Positions 45,305 through 54,335 of a DNA stretch of 64,000 nt are shown here, piece by piece. The translations under genes and the position numbers were made by a program. Each line of letters begins with the position of its first letter. The first letter of the stretch is position 1. The stretch comes from Stomoxys calcitrans (lineage: Eukaryota; Arthropoda; Insecta; Diptera; Muscidae). The stretch covers positions 128,679,736 to 128,743,735 of the forward strand of contig NC_081553.1 in assembly GCF_963082655.1 (NCBI RefSeq), read 5' to 3'. Below the pieces are notes generated by a model. It saw only the letters and a list, made by a program, of their open reading frames with translations. It did not search any database and was not told the DNA's origin.

Positions 45305-45899
45305 AACAAGTAAAAAGGCATTAAGTTCGGTCGGGTCGAATTTTGGACTCCCACCACCTCGAGTACGATGAAAAGTGCATCATTTATGAACCCATAGCAG
45401 CTATATCCTAATATAGTCCGATCTGAGCCATATTCAGAAAGGCTAGGTAAGGGTCGAACACAACCCTTTGTACCAAATTCATTGGTTAAAAATGCAACTT
45501 TTATGAGTCTACGAACTTTAATCGGGAGACCGGTATATGTCTATGGCAGATATATTCCAAATTTAGACTGATCTGAACAATATAGTGCAAGAATGTCGAA
45601 GAACTTAAAAGTTCCAATTTTCAGCGAAAGCGGACAACAAACCGTATTGAAAGAAGATATCGAGAGGCCTAACACAGCTCACTTTCTCAAATTCCCGTGA
45701 AGTCGTATTACGGCTTTAATGGGCGTAAGACCTTAAGTCGTCAGATCGGTCTATATAGGGGTGATATGAAGATATAGTTCGATCTTCGAACTTAAACTAA
45801 TTATGGACAAAAAAGAATCTGTGCAAAATTTCAGCTCCATACCTCTATTTTTAAAGACTGTATCGTGATTTCAACAGACAGACGGACATGGCTAGATCA
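45305..45899 (+). mobile_element. M-B element, left part (split by LTR retrotransposon)
   Basis: Head 'aacaagtaaaaaggcattaa' with a mutated palindrome 'gttcggtcgggtcgaat', three to four degenerate monomers and a microsatellite 'caacagacagacggacatgg'. It stops at 'gctagatca', where the 5' LTR begins. The tail is at 56840-56967. Confidence 0.8.
45896..45899. other. Target-site duplication ATCA (left)
   Basis: ATCA directly precedes the LTR and recurs at 56836-56839 directly after the 3' LTR. Removing the element and one copy gives 'ctagatcatcttagattt', the normal M-B tail. Confidence 0.93.
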
Positions 45900-46431
45900 T
45901 GTAATGGTCGTTTTACCTTTAGAGACATTTTCAAATTTTTTTTTCGTTCTCAACACCTCAAGAATTTTTTTTTAATAACTTGGTACCTGGGTATTTTTTT
46001 TCAGTGAACAAAATCTGTTCTTTCTCACCAAATCTGCCTTCACATACATTTGGAAAATGATTTTAAATAATTTTATACATTTAAATACTAACGCCTTTGT
46101 TTATGTTCAGTTAGTACCAAAAAAAGAGCACTGGTTTGCATTTGGTCTCAACATGAGATAACCATAGTGAGATATAACAGTTTATTTTACGATTAATTGA
46201 TAACCCAATCAGCCTGACTCAAACATTTCATTCTCCACAAAACAAATCAGAACTTCCTTTTTGTTTCAACTTCTGCCGAGATAACATCAGCTTCTATAAA
46301 AATCCAGGTGATAGGAGAAAAAATAAGTGATATTAAACTCTACGAAATCGTTTTCATCCACAAGTTTTTGCAAACATTGCAAGCAAAAATTAGTTTGTAT
46401 TCTGTCTGACGACAACGTGGATAAAATATTT

Positions 46432-46437
46432 TATAAA
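46432..46437 (+). promoter_or_regulatory. Candidate TATA box in 5' LTR
   Basis: TATAAAGG preceded by AT-rich sequence, about 530 nt into the LTR. Several other TATAAA-like strings exist in this AT-rich LTR, so it is only a candidate transcription start region. The equivalent site in the 3' LTR is 54868-54873. Confidence 0.3.
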
Positions 46438-47736
46438 GGCAAAGTAAGTTTTTACCCGAAGATATAAAGTGAGAATTTTACAAGAAATTATTTTTCTCAG
46501 GGAATCAAATTCATAGACAAATACGTCCCGTTCATCCATCTCACAGGCTTGAGAAGACGGGGGACGTAATTACAGCGTCTTTCCCCTACTCACGCCTGGT
46601 TGACGTTTTAGGGCTATGCCCGAATGAATTTCCTAAAACTGCCCGAAATGAAGACGTAATTTTCTCGAGACCCCTAGAAATTTCTTTTCTTCATAGAATC
46701 CCACCATCATTCGCTTGCGGAGAAAGAAAAAATCTGAAATTTGAATTTTTACATGGAAAAAATATCTATCACCCAATAAGTTACCCTTTATTGGAAAGCA
46801 GAGAGCGTGGATTCAATAGTTTATTATAACATCAAATCAATATGTATGACTGCTTGGTTTGATTGAATCAACGCAGCATTGCTCCAACAGGTTGAGATCG
46901 AAAAGAGGAAACAAAAAAACAACAACCACATGGCACACCATTGATCCCCAAAATTATTGCTTAACAACAACACAATGAACAAACCGCCAGTCTAACAAAA
47001 CACATTGCTAATTATTGAGTTGCGTTCTCCCCCGCCACTGTACCCAACAACTCAGCAACATACTTTGCCGCATAGCAACCTATGGTCATGCTAGGGCTCA
47101 TTATTATCATCATTGCCGAGATCGTCATCTTTTCAAACCATCATTTAGTTAAGTATTTGTCATCCCAAAAGGGTGAAATATTATCTATAAAAATTTTTTT
47201 TAAAATTAATTTTTTTTGCACTTTAGTTTTATAAGGCCTAGAACGTAAGTTTAGCAATCAATTCTCATTTACATCGCTAAGGCAAAACCCAATAATTTCC
47301 TCTACTAGTCTCATCACACATCACGCAGAAAAGGGCCCTATTCTTGCATCGATGGACAAAAAGTAATTCGGTGAGTGTTTGTTTCATTATTTAAGTTTGT
47401 GTTTCTGCTTTTGCCTTAATGAAGTGATCATAATAATCATATTGAGAATTCGAATGATAAAGTGTCTAGTAAAAATCAATTTTTGGCTTTGTGAGATCGA
47501 TTGAAAACTGAATATGCCAACAAAATTTAAACGTTGTGTTTTTAACAAGTTGATTTTTGCTAGCAAATTTTTTTTTAAGTCTGAAATATTAAAAAAAAAA
47601 TTTTTGCAATTTAAAAAAGCCAAGTTATCTATTTGGGAAATAGAATTTTTTTTTTTCATTAATCAATGTGTGCTAAAAATGTGAACTATATATTTTTCTA
47701 AGAAATTTTACTATGTATCCCTCGATTTCCCAGATA

Positions 47737-47742
47737 AATAAA
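47737..47742 (+). terminator. Candidate polyadenylation signal AATAAA in LTR
   Basis: 'agataaataaaatttcg' lies about 1300 nt downstream of the candidate TATA box. A second AATAAA near 48216 is closer to the LTR end. Which is used cannot be told from sequence. Confidence 0.25.
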
Positions 47743-48409
47743 ATTTCGTTAATGCTTAATTAATTAAACGAATGCAAAGAATAAGTTAGATAGATTTTTT
47801 TATAGAAAATAATGTTTAAAAATGTTAATATATAAAATAATTTTTTGAACTAGAATGAAATGTATTTCGCGATAAATATTAACTATATTTTTTCGAACAA
47901 ATCTCTTTGAAATATTGAAGTGAAAATGCTACTTGAGTAGATTTTTTGTTCATGGGTGTTTCGTTTCATAAGGGCAATGGAAAAGTGATAGTGTAGTTTA
48001 TTTCTACAGCCTTTAGTTTTGGGGTTCTATGTAAAATATAATGCCACTAGAACCAATGGTAGGGAGGGTTTTGAGGCAAAGGTTTCTCACATCACCTAGA
48101 GAACCTGTTTAAGGTCTATTTTTATAGGATATCCTGTTTGTTATTTATTTGTAGAATTAGGGGGCAATTGAAGTATTTAAATTTGGCCAATTTGTTGAAA
48201 TATTACGTTTTATTAAATAAACTAGGAGTCTATATAATATTTTATTATGATGTACCTGAAGTCAATTCTCAATGAAAAGGACACGAACCCCCCCCAACGA
48301 CTGCTTGCTAGCCCTATTAATGGCTCCTATCGTCCTTTTCAGTGAGTTTTGTGGGAAATTCTTAAAGGCCGCTACAGTAGTGGATAATGGTACGTTACAT
48401 AATAGAAGA

Positions 48410-48427
48410 TGGCGCCCAGCATGGGGC
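48410..48427 (+). other. Primer binding site, tRNA-Lys type
   Basis: TGGCGCCCAGCATGGGGC agrees at 16 of 18 positions with the complement of the tRNA-Lys(CTT) 3' end (TGGCGCCCAACGTGGGGC), and the first nine bases are perfect. It begins 10 nt after the LTR, a somewhat larger gap than usual. Confidence 0.85.
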
Positions 48428-49173
48428 ATAAGAACTATTTACAATTTTTTTTGCAGATTCGATATTTTTGAGTCCTGCTTAAAATCGATAAAGATTCTAG
48501 GATACATTTGGGTATCAAGAACTTTAGAAAATCCTTGCTTGTTAAAGTTAAAGGAACTAAATAATTCTTTGGCTCATTCCATAGTATAGAAATTAAAGTT
48601 CAAATATTTAGGCATAATGTTCTTGATTGACTGAAATGAGGACAATCTTTTAAGATATATTTTATGGCCTTTCTGGAATTTAGTCTCTTGAGTAAAGTTC
48701 AATCGAGTGAACTAACCGCTTGGTTAAATGATTTATATTCTTTTTGGTTATAATCATACTCAGGAATTTGACGACATTTTGTTTTTGTGCTTTACGGCTA
48801 TTTTTATTATATTTGGAGATCTTAGGTATCAGTGCTAATTCATCGTCAGGAATATATGATTTTGCAGGCTGCGAATTCATATCCGTCAATTATTTAGGAA
48901 ATGTCTGAAATGGGAAATAGATATTTCAACTGGTTTGATCTGAAGTATAATAAGAGAGAATTGTACTGTACATCCATAGACCAATTTGTATTCCTATATC
49001 CTTAAAAATAGCACCTTTTAATCATTTTACCAAAACCTTTGAGATGAAACACCGACGAATTTATTGTTTTTTCTTCATAAGAAGTCTCTTTAACAATATC
49101 TGGAATTTTCCGGTATTGTGATACCAAATTATTTTTCTTTGATTTGTGATTTTGTACTCTTACAAGAATAATA
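48428..49173 (+). other. Untranslated leader of the LTR retrotransposon
   Basis: About 750 nt of AT-rich sequence between primer site and gag. No plus-strand frame of note; expected to hold packaging signals, none recognisable. Confidence 0.6.
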
Positions 49174-50790
49174 ATGTCTCTAGATAGGACACCTCCGATT
49201 CCTAGGGATAATGCCAATGGTGAAAATTCTAATACTGATCAGGCTACTAATGCCCACGCGACAGTCCCGGACGGAACTTTGATTTGCCATTGCTGCAATG
49301 GGGCAATGACAGAAGGTCAGGAATGTTTATCATTAAGTCAATGTTGGCATTCATTTCACCGAAATTGTATTGAAGGTCATTTGTCGACGACGGCCGAATG
49401 TCCTACGTGTAGGATACCATGTCAATTATCTGATCTTAGATTGATAGCTATAGGTTCAAAACCACGGACTAAGACAGCACCTAAAGGGAAAGGTCGTGGA
49501 GCCATGGCGAAACAGTATAACACTAGGCACGCTGCAAAGAACCTTTTTCAAGGACAAAGTAATTTACTAGATTTTAGTGAAGATTCACGAGGAGCAGAGG
49601 GTATGACCCCTAGTAGAAATGAGAGGGTAACGGATAGTTTTCAAGAAAATAATCGTTCGATTCCACCCCCGAATGTGGCTCCTTCAGTTGACTATAGAGA
49701 AATTCAGAGGATGATAGAAACGAGCCTATCTACTATGATTACTAGATTGAATATCTTACCAAATAATAATACGACAGGACCTAATCGTTGTAATCAGGAT
49801 TTTGTCAGTAACAATGCATCTTCCAGCTTAAATGCAAACAGACGTAACTCGCCTGAGGTACGGCAACAACCGCAACCCCAACCAAGAATAGATAACCAAT
49901 TTCCTAATTCCCCAAATCGATTTTCCGTTTCGAGCATACCACTCCAACCTGATAAAATAACTACAATTATTCAAAATTGGCAATTAAAGTTTGATGGTTC
50001 TCCAGCTGGATTAACAGTGGATGAATTTTTATATCGAGTCACGACTCTGACTGAGGATAATTTTAACGGGGATTTTGCATTGATTTGTAGAAATTTGAAT
50101 ATTTTGTTGTCCGGTAAAGCACGGGAATGGTACTGGAGATACCGGAAAAACGTCGATCAGATAGTATGGGAAGAATTTTGTGATTCCATTAAATTTCAGT
50201 ACCGTGATTTTAAGACTTCGTTTGAGATACGTGAAGAGATTAGAAATAGAAAACAAAGGTTAGGAGAATCCTTTGATTCTTTCTTTGAAGCAGTGACTTC
50301 GATTCACGATCGCTTACCAACTCCGATCTCAGAGCTTGAACTAGTCGAAACTCTTACCAGAAATTTACGTCCGGAAATTAGACAAGAACTTCTCTATATT
50401 CCGATAAATTCTCTAGCACACCTTAGAAAGTTAGTTCATATGAGAGAAAATTTTTTGAATGACGATTATGTCAGGAAGCAATTGTCTAATAGAATAGTAA
50501 ATGCGTACCCAGTAAAAAGACAGATAGCAGAAATTTCCGATTTTTCCACCGAATCATGTGAGAATATTGAGTCCGTAAATGCAATTCAAAGTTTTCCACA
50601 GGAATCCCGATGTTGGAATTGCGATGAAAATGATCATTTTTGGGAAAATTGTTTGAGTGAGAGGAAAGTGTTTTGCTATGGCTGTGGTGCTAAAGATACA
50701 TACAAGCCAAATTGTCCCACATGCGCAAATGCCAGGCCAAAATTTCACAAAAATTTTCGTCAGGGAAATTCTATGAAGAAAAATACTTAG
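49174..50790 (+). CDS. gag: Gag polyprotein with N-terminal RING-H2 finger
   Basis: 538 aa structural protein of the LTR retrotransposon, forming the intracellular particle. Residues 38-79 form a complete RING-H2 finger: C38-x2-C41-x15-C57-x-H59-x2-H62-x2-C65-x10-C76-x2-C79 (core CWHSFHRNCIEGH, then CPTC). A basic segment follows (96-122, KGKGRG), then a Q/N/P-rich linker (160-250). Residues about 265-430 are a retrotransposon gag/capsid domain (FLYRVTTLTEDNF, LLSGKAREWYWRYR, FDSFFEAVTSI). The nucleocapsid end has a CCHC knuckle C480-x2-C483-x4-H488-x4-C493, then C501-x2-C504...C514-x2-C517 with Thr where His is expected. The first ATG after the leader is used. It ends 97 nt inside the open pol frame. 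RING domains usually recruit E2 ubiquitin enzymes; any such role here is inference. Confidence 0.93.
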   Translation: MSLDRTPPIPRDNANGENSNTDQATNAHATVPDGTLICHCCNGAMTEGQECLSLSQCWHSFHRNCIEGHLSTTAECPTCRIPCQLSDLRLIAIGSKPRTKTAPKGKGRGAMAKQYNTRHAAKNLFQGQSNLLDFSEDSRGAEGMTPSRNERVTDSFQENNRSIPPPNVAPSVDYREIQRMIETSLSTMITRLNILPNNNTTGPNRCNQDFVSNNASSSLNANRRNSPEVRQQPQPQPRIDNQFPNSPNRFSVSSIPLQPDKITTIIQNWQLKFDGSPAGLTVDEFLYRVTTLTEDNFNGDFALICRNLNILLSGKAREWYWRYRKNVDQIVWEEFCDSIKFQYRDFKTSFEIREEIRNRKQRLGESFDSFFEAVTSIHDRLPTPISELELVETLTRNLRPEIRQELLYIPINSLAHLRKLVHMRENFLNDDYVRKQLSNRIVNAYPVKRQIAEISDFSTESCENIESVNAIQSFPQESRCWNCDENDHFWENCLSERKVFCYGCGAKDTYKPNCPTCANARPKFHKNFRQGNSMKKNT

Positions 50791-53700
50791 TAGATCAAAA
50801 TGCTGATGATAGTAAAGGGTCCCAGTTATGTGACTCTACGTCAATAAAGAATACCTCAGATCCAAAAGATTTTGATTTTCCTTTGCAGATTGCTGATTCA
50901 AAGGACATTTTGCAATGTCAACCAGATAGTTCGAACAAATCAAGTTCCTTTTGCAGTTTTGAATATAGACCTGATATTAATTTAAGACATATTTTTCCAA
51001 AATTACCCTATCATAAAAGGTATGAAATTTATATGCAAAGAAGAAACGAAATTTTTAATAAGTCTGATAAAATAGTTGCTAGTGTGCGAAAACCAAAACG
51101 TTCAACTTTACGTTACAGAAAATATTTTAGGCTAAAGAAAATTGCAAGAAAACTTTTAATTTCAGCTATAATATCCGACCCAATAGATAAACGATTTTAT
51201 GCTCAGGTTTCATTCCTGGAATTCAATGAATACGGTCTCTTAGACACCGGAGCCAATATAAGTTGCGTAGGAGCATATTTAGCTAACCATCCTTTTCATA
51301 GATATGACAATTTTGTAAAATGCAAATCATTTGTCAAAACCGCTGATGGAAAAAATATCGAAATTAAAGGTTGGATTCAAGCTGATATTTCTTTTAAAGG
51401 TCAAACTAAGACAATTAAACTGTTCATTATTCCCGCCATATCATCTCGTATTATACTCGGCATAGACTTCTGGAAAGCTTTTAATTTAGTCCCAAACATA
51501 ATAAGCTCCATAGATCTTTTTGAGGGCCCAGTCAAACTCGAAGTTCCCTTTGATAAAAATTTAGTTAAAGACAGTCAGAGTGAAATAGAATTAGAATCTG
51601 ATGAACATTTTTACCCTTTATCTTCTGATCAACGATCAAAACTAGACATGGTCATATCCATGTTTCCAAATTTTCAGAAACAAGGTCTTGGTAGGACAAA
51701 TCTGATTACTCATAGGATACATATTGGAGACGCGAGTCCTATCAAACAACGATTCTACCCCGTATCGCCGGCAGTGGAGAAGATCATTTATAAAGAGATA
51801 GACCGAATGTTAGATCTAGGCGTTATTGAGAAGTCTAACTCGCCATGGAGCTCGCCCATGAGGTTGGTTCTTAAGCCTGGAAAAGTTCGTCTATGTTTGG
51901 ATGCGAGGAGGTTGAATTCGGTAACCCAAAAGGATGCCTACCCCCTTCCAAACATAGATGGAATTTTTGCCCGACTTCCCAAAGCTCATTTGATTTCCAA
52001 ATTAGATTTAAAAGACGCGTATTGGCAAATTGCCTTAGAGGAAGAATCGAAAGCCTATACTGCCTTTACCATCCCCGGACGTCCTCTTTATCAGTTTGTG
52101 GTGATGCCTTTTGGTTTATGCACGGCTCCCCAAACTATGTGTAGGTTGATGGACCAACTCATTCCACCCGACTTGAAACATTGTGTATTTGGATACTTAG
52201 ATGATTTAGTTATTGTGTCGGAAGATTTTTCTAGTCACCTGGAAGTATTAATGCGAATCGCATCACAATTTAGGAAAGCTAACCTAACAATTAATGTAGC
52301 AAAAAGTAAATTTTGTGTAGTGCAGGTGAAATACCTTGGCTATGTTATTGGCAATGGAGGCATAGGTACAGACCCTGAAAAAGTGACAGCGATCTTGAAT
52401 TGGCCTGTCCCCAAGAATGTAAAGCAGGTTAGAGGATTTTTGGGCTTAGCAGGTTGGTACCGTCGCTTTGTTGATAATTTTTCCACTATAGTTGCTCCAA
52501 TCTCAGATTTAGTTTCTACGAAGAAGAAGTTTTACTGGACCCCAGAGGCTCAGGAGGCCTTCGACAAGGTTAAGAAATTGTTGACTACAGCTCCAATTTT
52601 GGCTAACCCAGATTTCAGTAAGAAATTCTTCGTGCACTGTGATGCCAGTAATTACGGAATTGGTGCGGTTCTCGTGCAATTGGACGATGAGGGCAACGAG
52701 AGGCCAATTGCCTACATGAGCCGGAAACTTAATACCGCCCAACGTAATTACAGCGTCACAGAGCGAGAATGTCTTGCTGCAATCGAGGCTATACACAAAT
52801 TCCGCTGCTATATCGAGATGCAGGAGTTTGAGGTTATAACTGACCACTCTAGCTTGTTATGGCTTCTCAAACAACCTGATCTCAGCGGCCGACTCGCTAG
52901 GTGGGTTTTCAAGCTTCAATCCTACAATTTTTCCATTAGCCACCGAAAGGGAAGGGACAATATTGTTCCCGATGCTTTGTCACGCATCCCAGAAAATGGA
53001 ATTTCGTCCTTAGATCTCTCAGCACCGGAAATAGATCTTACCTCGCCGCATTTCAATGATTCCGATTATCGTGACCTCAAGAACAAGATTTTAGGTGAAC
53101 CGTCAAAGTACCCCGATATAAAATTGGTAGATAACTACATTTACATTAGAACAGATCACTATTCTGGAGAGGAGGAACAGGAGAACAGGTGTTGGAAGTT
53201 ATGGATTCCGTTTAGACTGCGTACCGAAGTTTTGTCTAGGGCCCATGATTCGCCTATTTGTGCACACGGAGGTATGACGAAGACGCTTCACCTATTGCGT
53301 AGAAGTTTTTTTTGGCCAGGAATGGTCAAAGATGTGAGGAATTACGTCAAGAATTGCGAGGTTTGCAAAACGACGAAGGCCCCTAACTTTACTATGAAAC
53401 CACCAATGGGAAACCAAATCGTATCGTGTCGGCCATTCCAAAGACTTTATATAGATTTTTTGGGTCCATATCCCAGAAGTAAATCTGGCTATGTTGGCTT
53501 ATTCATTGTGCTGGACCACTTCAGTAAATTCCATTGGTTGTGCAAATTGAGGACATTTAGATCGAAGAGTATAATAGATTTTCTAGAGACCCAAATTTTT
53601 CATATATACGGCGTCCCTGAAAGCATCGTTAGTGATAATGGAACCCAGTTCCGTGCCCATGATTTTAATGCTTTCTTGACCTCATACGGGGTTAAACATA

Positions 53701-54269
53701 TCTATACGGCACTATATTCCCCTCAAAGTAATGCGTCAGAGAGAGTTAATCGCTCGTTAATCGCAGGTATCAGGGCCTACATTAAGAAAGATCATCAAAG
53801 ATGGGACGAGACCATTAGCGCCATTAGCTGCGCCTTGAGAAACGCTTATCATGAGACCATTCACACGTCTCCTTATCACGCTTTGTATGGAATAGATATG
53901 ATAACCCATGCATCTTCATATCAGCTACTTAGAAGTTTACAGCTTTTGGACGAACCAAGCTTTCAATTATCTAGAGATGATATTTTACAATTAAAACACC
54001 TGGACATGAGGAAATTTATGAAGGAAGCCCATGATCGTAATTCTAATCAATACAACCTAAGATCGAAGCAACAGTCTTTTCAAGTTGGCCAGGAGGTATT
54101 CCGTCGAAACTTCGCCCAGAGCTCGGCTGAACGAAAGTTTAACGCGAAATTGTCGCCCATGTTTATAAAGGCCAGAGTGCGAGAAAAAATTGGTAATAGC
54201 TATTACATTTTGGAAGACTTACAAGGAAAACTAGATGGCACATACCATGCAAAGGATATTCGTCCTTAG
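50712..54269 (+). CDS. pol: Pol polyprotein: protease, RT, RNase H, integrase
   Basis: 1185 aa from the first in-frame ATG, but it probably starts by frameshift at 50757. Domains in order: N-terminal spacer (1-160); aspartic protease with LLDTGA (active-site D178) and IILGIDF (247-253); reverse transcriptase about 340-520 with LDLKDAYWQI (D432) and YLDD (495-498, D497/D498); RNase H about 635-758 with D644 (HCDAS), E686 (TEREC), D711 (TDHSS) and D754; integrase with zinc-binding H845/H852/C882/C885 and catalytic D915, D975, E1010. The last two are separated by 34 residues rather than the classical 35, because the loop reads SNASE. The C-terminal tail (1120-1185) is GPY/F-like with no chromodomain. 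All catalytic residues are present and the frame has no stops. It acts in the virus-like particle and then in nuclear integration. Confidence 0.95.
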   Translation: MSHMRKCQAKISQKFSSGKFYEEKYLVDQNADDSKGSQLCDSTSIKNTSDPKDFDFPLQIADSKDILQCQPDSSNKSSSFCSFEYRPDINLRHIFPKLPYHKRYEIYMQRRNEIFNKSDKIVASVRKPKRSTLRYRKYFRLKKIARKLLISAIISDPIDKRFYAQVSFLEFNEYGLLDTGANISCVGAYLANHPFHRYDNFVKCKSFVKTADGKNIEIKGWIQADISFKGQTKTIKLFIIPAISSRIILGIDFWKAFNLVPNIISSIDLFEGPVKLEVPFDKNLVKDSQSEIELESDEHFYPLSSDQRSKLDMVISMFPNFQKQGLGRTNLITHRIHIGDASPIKQRFYPVSPAVEKIIYKEIDRMLDLGVIEKSNSPWSSPMRLVLKPGKVRLCLDARRLNSVTQKDAYPLPNIDGIFARLPKAHLISKLDLKDAYWQIALEEESKAYTAFTIPGRPLYQFVVMPFGLCTAPQTMCRLMDQLIPPDLKHCVFGYLDDLVIVSEDFSSHLEVLMRIASQFRKANLTINVAKSKFCVVQVKYLGYVIGNGGIGTDPEKVTAILNWPVPKNVKQVRGFLGLAGWYRRFVDNFSTIVAPISDLVSTKKKFYWTPEAQEAFDKVKKLLTTAPILANPDFSKKFFVHCDASNYGIGAVLVQLDDEGNERPIAYMSRKLNTAQRNYSVTERECLAAIEAIHKFRCYIEMQEFEVITDHSSLLWLLKQPDLSGRLARWVFKLQSYNFSISHRKGRDNIVPDALSRIPENGISSLDLSAPEIDLTSPHFNDSDYRDLKNKILGEPSKYPDIKLVDNYIYIRTDHYSGEEEQENRCWKLWIPFRLRTEVLSRAHDSPICAHGGMTKTLHLLRRSFFWPGMVKDVRNYVKNCEVCKTTKAPNFTMKPPMGNQIVSCRPFQRLYIDFLGPYPRSKSGYVGLFIVLDHFSKFHWLCKLRTFRSKSIIDFLETQIFHIYGVPESIVSDNGTQFRAHDFNAFLTSYGVKHIYTALYSPQSNASERVNRSLIAGIRAYIKKDHQRWDETISAISCALRNAYHETIHTSPYHALYGIDMITHASSYQLLRSLQLLDEPSFQLSRDDILQLKHLDMRKFMKEAHDRNSNQYNLRSKQQSFQVGQEVFRRNFAQSSAERKFNAKLSPMFIKARVREKIGNSYYILEDLQGKLDGTYHAKDIRP
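50751..50757 (+). promoter_or_regulatory. Probable -1 ribosomal frameshift site A AAT TTT
   Basis: Within the gag/pol overlap, read in the gag frame as A AAT TTT, fitting the X XXY YYZ slippery pattern. Slipping back one base here enters the pol frame, whose last upstream stop (TAA) is at 50691-50693; gag stops at 50788-50790. No strong stem-loop is evident just downstream by eye. Confidence 0.7.
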
Positions 54270-54335
54270 GGATACAGAAATCACTCCCTTTTTCCAGCTA
54301 ATTCTACGTACCACCGGCACAGAATTATCCGGTTT
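54270..54335 (+). other. Pol-LTR spacer without polypurine tract
   Basis: 66 nt between the pol stop and 3' LTR, ending 'cagaattatccggttt'. The bases next to the LTR are mixed and pyrimidine-leaning, not the purine run expected as the plus-strand primer. No env frame fits. Confidence 0.75.

Larger units (their letters stand above)
45900..48399 (+). repeat. 5' LTR, 2500 bp
   Basis: Begins TGTAATGG and ends GTTACA, i.e. TG...CA bounded by the 5-bp inverted repeat TGTAA/TTACA. It matches the 3' LTR at a constant offset of 8436 bp across every segment I compared. No coding capacity is credible; the 90-codon minus frame at 47387-47659 is lysine/phenylalanine-rich from A/T runs. Confidence 0.95.

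Noticed and set aside
47387..47659. Identical 90-codon minus-strand frames in both LTRs
   Set aside because: Identical because the LTRs are identical. Composition is driven by A/T runs (KKK, FFF) and there is no domain.
51893..52144. 83-codon frame inside pol and other frames on either strand of gag/pol
   Set aside because: Shadow frames of the real pol coding sequence, without domains.
54270..54335. Possible env gene downstream of pol
   Set aside because: Only 66 nt separate pol from the 3' LTR; no third frame exists.
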